This document shows positions 1 to 4,862 of a stretch of 5,034 nt of DNA, in pieces. Source of the DNA: an uncultured Caldimicrobium sp. (GTDB lineage: Bacteria > Desulfobacterota > Thermodesulfobacteria > Thermodesulfobacteriales > Thermodesulfobacteriaceae); assembly GCA_938091475.1 (NCBI GenBank), contig CALLJI010000058.1, positions 1 to 5,034 of the forward strand. The letters run 5' to 3'. Within the stretch, counting starts at the first letter, position 1. Every line of letters begins with the position of its first letter. Under the pieces are notes generated by a model. The model searched no databases. It worked only from the letters and a program-made list of their open reading frames with translations, and was not told where the DNA came from. Made by a program: the position numbers and the translations under genes.

Positions 1-806
1 CCTATCTTTTACCCAAGATTAAAAATACTTACTGGTGGTGGATCTTATCTGCTATTCTTTCCTTTTTAGCTGGCTATTTCGGATTTCATTTAGCTTTCAC
101 TTTTTCAACCCATCTGGATCTTGAAATACCTCAAAGGGTGGCAGCTTATAAACATCTTATCTCACTACTGGTGGGAATTTTAAACTATTTAATTGGGTTA
201 TTAATTTTTTTCTTTGTGAATATGAAGGGTAAAAAAGAAGAACTTGAAAAGTTAATCATAGAGGAGAGGCTCATTGCTTTGAGCAATCAGCTAAATACTC
301 ACTTTTTGATGAATGTGCTAAATAGCATAGCAGAATTGACCAGGTTAGACGCCCTCAAAGCAGAAGCTGCCATCATTAAATTGAGTAAATTTTTTAGGAA
401 AGCTTTAAGTGGAGCTGAACTCATTGAAATCTCTGAAGAATTAGATAATGTAAAAAATTATGTAGACTTGGAAAATCTGAGGTATAAAAATAAAATTTGG
501 TTAAAAATTTTTGGTAATGGGGAGAAACTTGGGGGAATTAAAATTCCTCGTTTCTCTATTCAGTTGCTTGTGGAAAATGCTATTAAACATGGATTTCAAG
601 AGGAAATTCTTAACATTTTCATTAGCCTAAAAAAGGAGGACCATTTTTTAGAGATTAGAGTTTCAAATGATGGAAAAAGGATGGAAAACTTTCACTGGGG
701 GAGAGGACTTACTAATCTTGCTCAGAGATTAAAATATCTTAAAAGAGGAACATTAATGTTGGGGGATAGAGAGAAAAATGAATTTATAATCAGGGTTCCT
801 TTATGA
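1..806 (+). CDS. LytS-type sensor histidine kinase, 5'-truncated by the window edge
   Basis: The reading frame is open from base 3 to the TGA at 804-806, giving 267 visible residues, so a GTG at 138 is an internal valine codon and the true start lies outside the window. Two hydrophobic segments are visible (about residues 11-34, starting WWW, and 52-72), the end of a multi-span membrane sensor region. A short charged linker leads to a His_kinase domain (PF06580 type): the H-box around NTHFLMN with the presumed phosphoacceptor His100 (bases 300-302), then the ATP-binding N-box LLVENAIKHG with Asn192 and the G-box GRGLTN at 234-239. Family members normally have NPHFLFN, so Thr99 replaces the usual proline. 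The ATGA overlap with the LytTR regulator downstream makes that regulator its likely phosphotransfer partner. The signal sensed cannot be read from the visible part. Confidence 0.92.
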   Translation, partial: YLLPKIKNTYWWWILSAILSFLAGYFGFHLAFTFSTHLDLEIPQRVAAYKHLISLLVGILNYLIGLLIFFFVNMKGKKEELEKLIIEERLIALSNQLNTHFLMNVLNSIAELTRLDALKAEAAIIKLSKFFRKALSGAELIEISEELDNVKNYVDLENLRYKNKIWLKIFGNGEKLGGIKIPRFSIQLLVENAIKHGFQEEILNIFISLKKEDHFLEIRVSNDGKRMENFHWGRGLTNLAQRLKYLKRGTLMLGDREKNEFIIRVPL

Positions 807-1540
807 AGATACTGCTTGTGGATGATGAAGAGTTAGCACTTATTCGGTTAGAGAGATTACTGAATGAGGCTGGATATTCTGATATTGTGACTCTAAACAA
901 TCCCTATGAAGCACTAAAACTCCTCAAGGAGGATAGGTCAATCAAAGTAGCCTTTTTAGACATAAAAATGCCCCATCTGAACGGTTTGGAATTTGCATAT
1001 AATATACTCTCTGAAAGAGAGGATCTCTTTATTGTTTTTCAGACTGCCTATGAAGAGTATGCATTATCTGCCTTTAAAGCTGGTGCTATAGACTATCTCT
1101 TGAAACCCTATGATATAGAAGATGTGCAAAGAGTTATGAAGAGGATTGAAAAATTTCAACAAAGAGAAAAAAACAAAGTAAAGTTTCTTGCTCGTTTGCC
1201 AACTGGGGAATACAAGTTAATTAAGGTTGAAGATATTTTTTATGTTAAGGCTGAACTAAAGGAATCTTTACTAAGAGTAAGAGATTCCTACCTATATTAT
1301 CCTTTATCAATATCTAAGATAGAGGAAAAATTAAAAAATTCAGATTTTTTTAGAGTGCACAGATCTTATCTAATTAACTTGACTAAGGTCTCAAGTATTG
1401 AACGTACCCATCACAGCAAGCTAATTTTCAAATTTAAAGACATATCAGAGGTAATTGTAAGTAGTAAGGAAGGAGCTAAACAATTTAGAGAACAATTCAA
1501 AAATTTGAGTTCAAAGATACCATTCCTCTTTAAGGGTTAA
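803..1540 (+). CDS. LytTR-family response regulator
   Basis: A 245-residue two-domain regulator. The N-terminal receiver domain (about 1-115) has the acidic pair Asp7/Asp8, the predicted phosphoacceptor Asp53 in AFLDIKMP, Thr81 and Lys101 in LLKPYD, so all the key receiver residues are present. The C-terminal part (about 127-235) is a LytTR DNA-binding domain, recognised by its FFRVHRSYLINLTKV signature. Length is typical of the LytR/AgrA/AlgR family. The start ATG at 803 overlaps the kinase stop as ATGA, and no strong Shine-Dalgarno precedes it, so translational coupling to the kinase is likely. It should be phosphorylated by that kinase and act as a transcription factor. Target genes are unknown; family proteins often bind paired direct repeats, and one direct repeat lies shortly downstream. 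Confidence 0.95.
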   Translation: MKILLVDDEELALIRLERLLNEAGYSDIVTLNNPYEALKLLKEDRSIKVAFLDIKMPHLNGLEFAYNILSEREDLFIVFQTAYEEYALSAFKAGAIDYLLKPYDIEDVQRVMKRIEKFQQREKNKVKFLARLPTGEYKLIKVEDIFYVKAELKESLLRVRDSYLYYPLSISKIEEKLKNSDFFRVHRSYLINLTKVSSIERTHHSKLIFKFKDISEVIVSSKEGAKQFREQFKNLSSKIPFLFKG

Positions 1541-1595
1541 AGTTTTTCCGTAAATACTGTTATTTTAAAATATTAAGCTTTTTATTTGTTTTTTT

Positions 1596-1630
1596 CATCC
1601 ATTCTTAATGTTTCCATCCCTTCTTAGTGT
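1596..1630. repeat. Imperfect 16-base direct repeat after the regulator gene
   Basis: CATCCATTCTTAATGT at 1596-1611 and CATCCCTTCTTAGTGT at 1615-1630 match at 14 of 16 positions, with a period of 19 bases. The repeat starts 55 bases after the LytTR regulator stop codon. Paired direct repeats about two helical turns apart are how LytTR proteins usually bind, so this could be a target site, but no gene promoter is evident beside it. It could equally be chance or the edge of a repeat element. Confidence 0.4.
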
Positions 1631-1679
1631 GGGGATACACAGAATATGCTCACGATATTGTGCGCTCCCTTCAGCCTTT

Positions 1680-1703
1680 GTGGGGCTCGGCCTGCCATGC
1701 CCC
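1680..1703 (+). repeat. Degenerate REP-like hairpin, cluster 1
   Basis: GGGGC at 1682-1686 pairs with GCCCC at 1699-1703, and an inner GGC/GCC (1689-1691 and 1694-1696) also pairs, separated by a two-by-two internal mismatch. The flank reads GTGGGGC where better copies have GTAGGGGC. It is read as a decayed member of the hairpin family in this gap, lying only 16 bases before a perfect copy. Confidence 0.5.
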
Positions 1704-1719
1704 TTTGATTAAATCTTTT

Positions 1720-1744
1720 GGGCACGACAAGTCGTGCCCCTACA
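1720..1744 (-). repeat. REP-like hairpin with 3' CTACA, cluster 1
   Basis: GGGCACGAC at 1720-1728 pairs perfectly with GTCGTGCCC at 1731-1739 around a two-base AA loop, then CTACA follows. Read on the minus strand this is TGTAG followed by a hairpin, the layout of REP elements, which carry a GTAG or GGAG tetranucleotide beside a palindrome. It pairs head to head with the next copy. Confidence 0.8.
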
Positions 1745-1775
1745 TTTTTAAATTTTTGGAAAATGGGAAAGATTT

Positions 1776-1798
1776 GTAGGGGCACAGCATGCTGTGCC
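1776..1798 (+). repeat. REP-like hairpin with 5' GTAG, cluster 1
   Basis: GTAG at 1776-1779 is followed by the 18-base perfect palindrome GGCACAGCATGCTGTGCC at 1781-1798. It has the opposite orientation to the copy at 1720-1744, from which it is separated by a 32-base AT-rich spacer. The inner arm differs from its neighbour yet pairs fully. Confidence 0.8.
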
Positions 1799-1807
1799 TA
1801 AGAATTT

Positions 1808-1832
1808 TAGGGCGATTCGTAAATCGTTCCTA
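1808..1832 (-). repeat. Decayed REP-like hairpin, cluster 1
   Basis: TAGGG at 1808-1812 plus CGATT at 1813-1817 pair with AATCG at 1822-1826 and TTCCTA at 1827-1832, with one bulged T, one G-T pair and a CGTA loop. The core CGATTCGTAAATCG closely resembles the perfect copy at 4552-4577 (CGATTCGTGAATCG), so this appears to be an older copy with mutated right arm and CTAT instead of CTAC. Confidence 0.6.
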
Positions 1833-1848
1833 TGAATGAAGCACATTT

Positions 1849-1874
1849 GGGCACGGCATTGCCGTGCCTCTACA
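1849..1874 (-). repeat. REP-like hairpin with 3' CTACA, cluster 1
   Basis: GGCACGGC at 1850-1857 pairs perfectly with GCCGTGCC at 1861-1868 around a three-base ATT loop, with CTACA at 1870-1874. It has the same orientation as the copies at 1720 and 1808 and is the last clear hairpin of the first cluster. After it, 1875-1930 shows only a short GTAG-AGC-CTAC inverted motif near 1902-1912. Confidence 0.8.
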
Positions 1875-1948
1875 AATAAATGCTCTTGAACAAACCTTCT
1901 AGGTAGAGCCTACTGAAGAACCCTCTATATGACATTTCAAAACAGGAA

Positions 1949-1965
1949 TTAAATGTGAAATTTAA
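1949..1965. promoter_or_regulatory. AT-rich dyad upstream of the chemoreceptor gene
   Basis: TTAAAT at 1949-1954 and ATTTAA at 1960-1965 form a perfect 6-base inverted repeat with a 5-base centre. It lies about 60 bases before the presumed promoter -10 of the chemoreceptor gene, where an activator could bind. The base composition makes chance dyads common, and no named operator is matched. Confidence 0.25.
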
Positions 1966-2006
1966 AATAGTAACCACAAGTTTTTTGTAAATACTTTACA
2001 TTAGTA

Positions 2007-2033
2007 AAAATTCTATTAATATTATACCGATAA
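2007..2033 (+). promoter_or_regulatory. Candidate sigma-28 (FliA-type) promoter for the chemoreceptor
   Basis: ACCGATAA at 2026-2033 matches 7 of 8 bases of the flagellar/chemotaxis sigma -10 consensus GCCGATAA. A run of As (AAAA at 2007-2010) sits 15 bases upstream, in place of the TAAA core of the -35; TAAA itself occurs at 2005-2008 but two bases too far away. Transcription would start near 2040, just before the ribosome-binding site. Because chemoreceptor genes are often FliA-controlled, context supports it, but the weak -35 limits confidence. A sigma-70 alternative is TTTACA at 1995 with TATTAT at 2020, at a poor 19-base spacing. Confidence 0.5.
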
Positions 2034-2042
2034 TATTTTTGT

Positions 2043-2049
2043 GGAGGTG
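2043..2049 (+). promoter_or_regulatory. Strong ribosome-binding site deciding the chemoreceptor start
   Basis: GGAGGTG at 2043-2049 complements the 16S rRNA 3' end and lies with usual spacing before the ATGs at 2054 and 2057. It rules out the in-frame TTG at 2039, which would begin before this site. Confidence 0.85.
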
Positions 2050-2053
2050 CCTT

Positions 2054-3799
2054 ATGATGAATACTTTGAAAGGTAGAATTTTATTTATTCTAACCCTTCT
2101 TATTGTCTCTGTGGTTGTCCTTCTCTTCATAGTGATGAGTGTAAACACAATGAGACAAGTTAAAAAATCCTTAGTCATAGGAGCGGAAGGAATTTTATTA
2201 CAGGGTGAAAAAATAAGGGAGAATTTTGATAAACTCCATGATGAGGGGATTTTTTCTCAATATCTTGAAACTCTAAAAAAAGAAGCCTTGCAAGCAAAGG
2301 AAAAGGGTGATAGTGAAAAAATTAAAACAATTGCTAATAAGTTTGTAAATGTTGTGCCAGTTGTGCAGGCAATGAAAACTCTCAAAGAAGGCGAGAAGGA
2401 GGGAGGATATCTTTTCAAGGCCCCTAAGGAGAATCCTCGCAATCCTATCAATACCCCAGATGATTTAGAGCTTAAGATCTTAAGAATGTATCAAGAGGGG
2501 AAATTAAAGGGAACTTATTATGTTGAAGACGAATATATTGATCCTGCAACTTCAAAAAAAAGAAGAGCCATAAGAGTTTTTAGACCCGTTGCCTTAACAG
2601 AGGGTTGTCTTGTCTGCCATGGGGATCCAGCTAAATCCTCAGAGCTCTGGGGAAACAGTGAAGGAAAAGATTTAACTGGCGGTAAGATGGAAAATTGGAA
2701 AGCTGGTGAGATTAGAGCTCTCTTTGAAATTGTTTATTTTACAGATACCCATTTAAAAAATCTTTTGTTAGTATTGAGTCTTTTAGGCTTAGGAGTGGCT
2801 CTTTTACTTGTAGTCTTAATATATTGGATAAGAAATTTTCTTAATAATCACCTTGATAGGCCACTTCAAGTTGCTATTGAAAGTGTGGAGAAAATTGCAC
2901 AAGGGGACCTTTCTGTCCATTTTACCTACGCAAGAGAGGATGAATTGAAAAAGATATTTGTCTCTTTGGAAAAAATGAAAACTGGGCTTATTGAACAAGT
3001 AAAGAATATCTTAAATTCAATTAATGAGCTTCTTAGTTCTGTAGGGACTCTCAATGAGAACGAGAGAAGTCTCAATCTATCTTCTCAGAATTTGTCTGAA
3101 ATTTCTGAAATTGTGAGTCATAAGGTGATTAATATAAATCAGAAACTAAAGGATGTTTCTTTTACCTTTGAGCAAATGAATGCAGCTATTCAGGAGATTA
3201 ATCAAAATTTACTGAAAACTACTGAGATTACTGCTGAGGCTCGTGATAGAACTAATTTTGCCTCTGAAGTGGTAGAAAGATTGGCTATGGATTCTCAAAA
3301 GATTGGCGAGATAGTTACCTTTATCAATCAAATTGCAGAGGCAACCAACCTTTTAGCTCTAAATGCTTCTATTGAAGCCGCTCGGGCTGGAGAGGCTGGG
3401 AAGGGTTTTGCAGTAGTTGCAAACGAGGTAAAAGAATTAGCTAAACAAACCCAGAGGGCAACTCAAAACATTAATGACATTATTTCAGAAATACAAAGTA
3501 ACATCAAAAACTCCATTGAGGCTATTGAGGCTATTAGGGTTATAGTAAATAACATCAATGACTCAGCCAATGTAATTGCCACAGCTACCGAAGAACAAAC
3601 TATCACTTTAAATGAAGTTAATTCCTATTTGCAGGAAACTGCAGAGTTCACTAAAGATATAGGTGACTCAGTAGATAATTTGCTAAAAGCTACAGATAAT
3701 TTAAAAGAAGTCTCTGGAGTAACTTCACAGATTTCACATAAACTCAGAGAGGTAGCGGAGAAATTAAAGGAACTTACGCAAGTTTTTAAGATAAAATAA
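2054..3799 (+). CDS. Methyl-accepting chemotaxis protein with periplasmic haem-c sensor domain
   Basis: A 581-residue chemoreceptor; ATG 2054 is chosen because GGAGG ends six bases upstream, with ATG 2057 nearly as good. A membrane helix at about 9-30 is followed by a periplasmic domain (about 31-235), a second helix (237-259), a HAMP linker (about 260-315) and the cytoplasmic signalling coiled coil. Its conserved hairpin tip includes [16 protein letters not shown] and [15 protein letters not shown] (residues 432-463), the region that contacts CheA and CheW. The sensor contains CLVCH (Cys185, Cys188, His189), a c-type haem attachment site, in a context (NPRNP, RVFRPV, CHGDP) like the Tll0287/DUF3365 family. 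It therefore probably senses redox state or a haem-binding gas. No other cysteine occurs in the sensor; His62 is the only other histidine before the motif. No C-terminal CheR-docking pentapeptide is seen. It stands alone, without chemotaxis genes beside it. Confidence 0.95.
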   Translation: MMNTLKGRILFILTLLIVSVVVLLFIVMSVNTMRQVKKSLVIGAEGILLQGEKIRENFDKLHDEGIFSQYLETLKKEALQAKEKGDSEKIKTIANKFVNVVPVVQAMKTLKEGEKEGGYLFKAPKENPRNPINTPDDLELKILRMYQEGKLKGTYYVEDEYIDPATSKKRRAIRVFRPVALTEGCLVCHGDPAKSSELWGNSEGKDLTGGKMENWKAGEIRALFEIVYFTDTHLKNLLLVLSLLGLGVALLLVVLIYWIRNFLNNHLDRPLQVAIESVEKIAQGDLSVHFTYAREDELKKIFVSLEKMKTGLIEQVKNILNSINELLSSVGTLNENERSLNLSSQNLSEISEIVSHKVININQKLKDVSFTFEQMNAAIQEINQNLLKTTEITAEARDRTNFASEVVERLAMDSQKIGEIVTFINQIAEATNLLALNASIEAARAGEAGKGFAVVANEVKELAKQTQRATQNINDIISEIQSNIKNSIEAIEAIRVIVNNINDSANVIATATEEQTITLNEVNSYLQETAEFTKDIGDSVDNLLKATDNLKEVSGVTSQISHKLREVAEKLKELTQVFKIK

Positions 3800-3820
3800 A
3801 GCTTTATAGTTGCTGCTTTG

Positions 3821-3860
3821 CCTCTACCCCCTCTTGCGCAGTGGGTAGAGGGTTTCGTGT
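3821..3860 (+). terminator. Terminator-like hairpin after the chemoreceptor gene
   Basis: CCTCTACCC at 3821-3829 pairs perfectly with GGGTAGAGG at 3843-3851 across a 13-base loop, 21 bases after the stop codon. The downstream strand reads GTTTCGTGTCT, a poor T-tract, so intrinsic termination would be weak. The stem contains CTACCCC and GGGTAG and could also be a distant relative of the REP-like hairpins. Confidence 0.5.
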
Positions 3861-3919
3861 CTCAGTAAACTGATTGGGTTGACCTTTTAAAAGGGCAATT
3901 ACAGGGGTGTCTTATCTGA

Positions 3920-3947
3920 TTGAAAAATCAAAAAAATAGATTACAAT
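3920..3947 (+). promoter_or_regulatory. Sigma-70-type promoter for the tRNA cluster
   Basis: TTGAAA at 3920-3925 and TACAAT at 3942-3947 each match 5 of 6 consensus bases and are 16 bases apart. The predicted start near 3954 is about 12 bases before tRNA-His. A 12-base palindrome CCTTTTAAAAGG at 3883-3894 lies a little upstream with no evident role. Confidence 0.65.
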
Positions 3948-3965
3948 TTGAATATAGATAGAGAT

Positions 3966-4041
3966 GGAGGCCGTAGCTCAATGGTAGAGCACCGGGCTGT
4001 GGCCCCGGGTGTTGCGGGTTCGAGTCCCGTCGGCCTCCCCA
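3966..4041 (+). tRNA. tRNA-His (anticodon GTG)
   Basis: The cloverleaf folds fully: acceptor GAGGCCG (3967-3973) with CGGCCTC (4031-4037), D-stem GCTC/GAGC, anticodon stem CCGGG/CCCGG with loop CTGTGGC giving anticodon GTG at 3999-4001, and a T-stem with TTCGAGT loop. The extra 5' G at 3966 facing C73 at 4038 is the identity mark of histidine tRNAs. CCA is encoded at 4039-4041. It is the first gene of a four-tRNA run. Confidence 0.97.
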
Positions 4042-4054
4042 AAAATAGAAACTG

Positions 4055-4063
4055 TGTTATAAT
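4055..4063 (+). promoter_or_regulatory. Extended -10 element between tRNA-His and tRNA-Gln
   Basis: TGTTATAAT at 4055-4063 is a perfect TATAAT preceded by the TGn extension, in the short gap between two tRNAs. It would start transcription near 4070, nine bases before tRNA-Gln. No -35 is visible, which extended -10 promoters tolerate. It may supply extra transcription of the last three tRNAs. Confidence 0.45.
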
Positions 4064-4078
4064 TTGAGACATAAGTAT

Positions 4079-4153
4079 TCCGGGGTCGTCTAACCGGCAG
4101 GACATGGGACTTTGACTCCCAGAATCGTGGTTCGAATCCACGCCCCGGAACCA
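4079..4153 (+). tRNA. tRNA-Gln (anticodon TTG)
   Basis: Acceptor TCCGGGG (4079-4085) pairs with CCCCGGA (4143-4149). The anticodon stem TGGGA/TCCCA encloses loop CTTTGAC, giving anticodon TTG at 4112-4114. The T-arm is CGTGG/CCACG with a TTCGAAT loop. A73 is followed by encoded CCA at 4151-4153. It lies 37 bases after tRNA-His. Confidence 0.97.
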
Positions 4154-4166
4154 TTTTGTTTATTCA

Positions 4167-4258
4167 GGAGGAGTGGCCGAGAGGTCGAAGGCGCTCGCCT
4201 GCTAAGCGAGTGCACGGGTGAAAAGCTCGTGCCGCGGGTTCGAATCCCGCCTCCTCCG
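4167..4258 (+). tRNA. tRNA-Ser (anticodon GCT)
   Basis: Acceptor GGAGGAG (4167-4173) pairs with CTCCTCC (4251-4257), and G73 at 4258 is the usual serine discriminator. Anticodon stem CTCGC/GCGAG with loop CTGCTAA gives GCT at 4201-4203, reading AGC and AGT. The long variable arm (GCACG paired with CGTGC) marks a class II tRNA. CCA is not encoded; the next bases are TTG. Confidence 0.97.
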
Positions 4259-4277
4259 TTGTTCCATATTTAAGCTT

Positions 4278-4350
4278 GCCGGCGTAGCTCAATGGGCAGA
4301 GCGTGGGATTTGTAATCCCAAGGTTGAGGGTTCAAGTCCCTCCGCCGGCT
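4278..4350 (+). tRNA. tRNA-Thr (anticodon TGT)
   Basis: Acceptor GCCGGCG (4278-4284) pairs with CGCCGGC (4343-4349). Anticodon stem TGGGA/TCCCA encloses TTTGTAA, giving TGT at 4311-4313. The T-arm is GAGGG/CCCTC with loop TTCAAGT. The discriminator is T at 4350, and CCA is not encoded (TAA follows). It is the last tRNA of the cluster, 19 bases after tRNA-Ser. No clear intrinsic terminator follows. Confidence 0.97.
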
Positions 4351-4550
4351 TAATCTAAGCAAAAATACTCATCCTTTCAATATATCTTTTTATTCCTAAG
4401 ATCAAGTTATACTCTTTTTTTCTTTTGAAAGGTCACCTGCTATTCCTATGATCCTGGCGAGCTTTTCTTTACTATTTTTAATTGTCACCTTTCCTTATAA
4501 TGAAAACTTTTTAGATGGTGACAAACCCTGCTCCTGCAAATTTGAACCTC
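4351..4550. other. Non-coding stretch with nested inverted and direct repeats
   Basis: No credible gene is seen here. The stretch holds CCTTTCAA (4373-4380) inverted as TTGAAAGG (4425-4432); TTGTCACC (4482-4489) inverted as GGTGACAA (4517-4524); the related GGTCACC at 4431-4437; and a direct repeat TATTCCTA(A/T)GATC at 4391-4403 and 4441-4453. A perfect TATAAT at 4496-4501 lies inside the second inverted repeat but has no well-spaced -35. This could be a decayed small mobile element or an operator region; neither can be settled by eye. Confidence 0.4.
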
Positions 4551-4551
4551 T

Positions 4552-4577
4552 GGGGCGATTCGTGAATCGCCCCTACA
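4552..4577 (-). repeat. REP-like hairpin with 3' CTACA, cluster 2
   Basis: GGGGCGATTC at 4552-4561 pairs perfectly with GAATCGCCCC at 4564-4573 around a two-base GT loop, with TACA following. This is the longest uninterrupted stem in the two clusters and the best-preserved relative of the copies at 1808 and 4811. Confidence 0.85.
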
Positions 4578-4590
4578 GATAAAAACCTTT

Positions 4591-4614
4591 GGGCGCGATA
4601 TGTCGTGCCCCTAT
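4591..4614 (-). repeat. REP-like hairpin with 3' CTAT, cluster 2
   Basis: GGGCGCGA at 4591-4598 pairs with TCGTGCCC at 4603-4610 through one G-T pair, loop TATG, followed by CTAT. It corresponds to the 1720-1744 copy and likewise faces a GTAG copy across an AT-rich spacer beginning ATTTTTAAA. Confidence 0.75.
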
Positions 4615-4648
4615 ATTTTTAAAAATTTTTGGATTTTTTGAAAAAACT

Positions 4649-4672
4649 GTAGGGGCAAATCACGCTTTGCCC
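4649..4672 (+). repeat. REP-like hairpin with 5' GTAG, cluster 2
   Basis: GTAG at 4649-4652 is followed by GGGCAAA (4653-4659) pairing with TTTGCCC (4666-4672) around a six-base loop. It is the right-hand partner of the copy at 4591 in a head-to-head pair. Confidence 0.75.
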
Positions 4673-4686
4673 AGAAGTAAAAATTC

Positions 4687-4710
4687 GTAGGGGCTCAGCA
4701 TGCTGAGCCC
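4687..4710 (+). repeat. REP-like hairpin with 5' GTAG, perfect 20-base palindrome, cluster 2
   Basis: GTAG at 4687-4690 precedes GGGCTCAGCATGCTGAGCCC at 4691-4710, fully self-complementary. The centre AGCATGCT is shared with the copy at 1781-1798 while the surrounding arm bases differ and still pair. Confidence 0.85.
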
Positions 4711-4725
4711 AAGAATTCAAAAAAT

Positions 4726-4750
4726 GTAGGGTCAGCTCTTGCGGTTGCCC
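4726..4750 (+). repeat. Degenerate REP-like hairpin with 5' GTAG, cluster 2
   Basis: GTAG at 4726-4729 is followed by an imperfect hairpin: GG then CAGC (4733-4736) against GCCC and TTG with a bulge and a G-T pair. Its GTAGGG is complementary to CCCTAC at the far end of the next copy (4797-4802), so the two may form one larger structure. Confidence 0.55.
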
Positions 4751-4781
4751 AAAATGAGGTTTTAAAAAAACCCATTTGGGC
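4747..4781. repeat. Fifteen-pair hairpin between two REP-like units
   Basis: GCCCAAA (4747-4753), TG and GGTTTT (4758-4763) pair with AAAACC (4767-4772), CA and TTTGGGC (4775-4781), leaving two bulged As (4754 and 4757) and a three-base loop. The stem takes the right arm of the preceding unit and the left arm of the following one, so it competes with their own hairpins. Confidence 0.7.
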
Positions 4782-4803
4782 TGGGGCAAGCCCAGTCCCT
4801 ACA
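4778..4803 (-). repeat. REP-like hairpin with 3' CTACA, cluster 2
   Basis: GGG at 4778-4780 plus CTGGG at 4781-4785 pair with CCCAG at 4791-4795 and CCC at 4797-4799, with one bulged T at 4796. CTACA completes it at 4799-4803. It is inverted relative to the copy at 4726. Confidence 0.7.
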
Positions 4804-4810
4804 AATTTGC

Positions 4811-4835
4811 GGGCAATTCGTAAATTGCCCTTTTT
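4811..4835 (+). terminator. REP-related hairpin followed by a T-run; possible intrinsic terminator
   Basis: GGGCAATT at 4811-4818 pairs with AATTGCCC at 4823-4830 around CGTA, and TTTTT follows at 4831-4835, with more Ts at 4841-4845. Stem and T-run together make a reasonable intrinsic terminator. The core ATTCGTAAAT matches that of the REP-like copies at 1808 and 4552, but the CTAC flank is replaced by Ts. It could stop transcription entering from the left before the phosphatidyltransferase gene. Confidence 0.55.
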
Positions 4836-4862
4836 ATGTCTTTTTATATACCCTCTTTAAGT

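Noticed and set aside
138..140. GTG as start of the histidine kinase
   Set aside because: The frame continues open to the left window edge and encodes a further membrane segment, and no ribosome-binding site precedes the GTG.
1561..1597. Terminator after the response regulator
   Set aside because: TATTTTAAAATA is a palindrome followed by T-rich sequence, but the stem has no G-C pairs and would be too unstable to count as an intrinsic terminator.
1680..1874. CRISPR array
   Set aside because: The repeated units are hairpins of unequal sequence in both orientations with irregular spacing; there is no constant direct repeat with unique spacers.
2039..2041. TTG as start of the chemoreceptor
   Set aside because: It lies before the strong GGAGG site at 2043-2047, which serves the ATG at 2054.
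1996..2178. Minus-strand open frame over the chemoreceptor start
   Set aside because: It overlaps the promoter, ribosome-binding site and first membrane helix of a clear gene and resembles no family.
2257..2451. Minus-strand open frame inside the chemoreceptor gene
   Set aside because: It is fully antisense to the periplasmic sensor coding sequence, with no ribosome-binding site or recognisable domain.
2816..2998. Minus-strand open frame inside the HAMP region
   Set aside because: It is a shadow of the chemoreceptor coding sequence with no independent support.
3941..4141. Minus-strand open frame of 66 residues with GLEPATPGATARCSTIELRPPS-like text
   Set aside because: It lies antisense over tRNA-His and tRNA-Gln; this kind of peptide is a well-known artefact of translating tRNA genes backwards.
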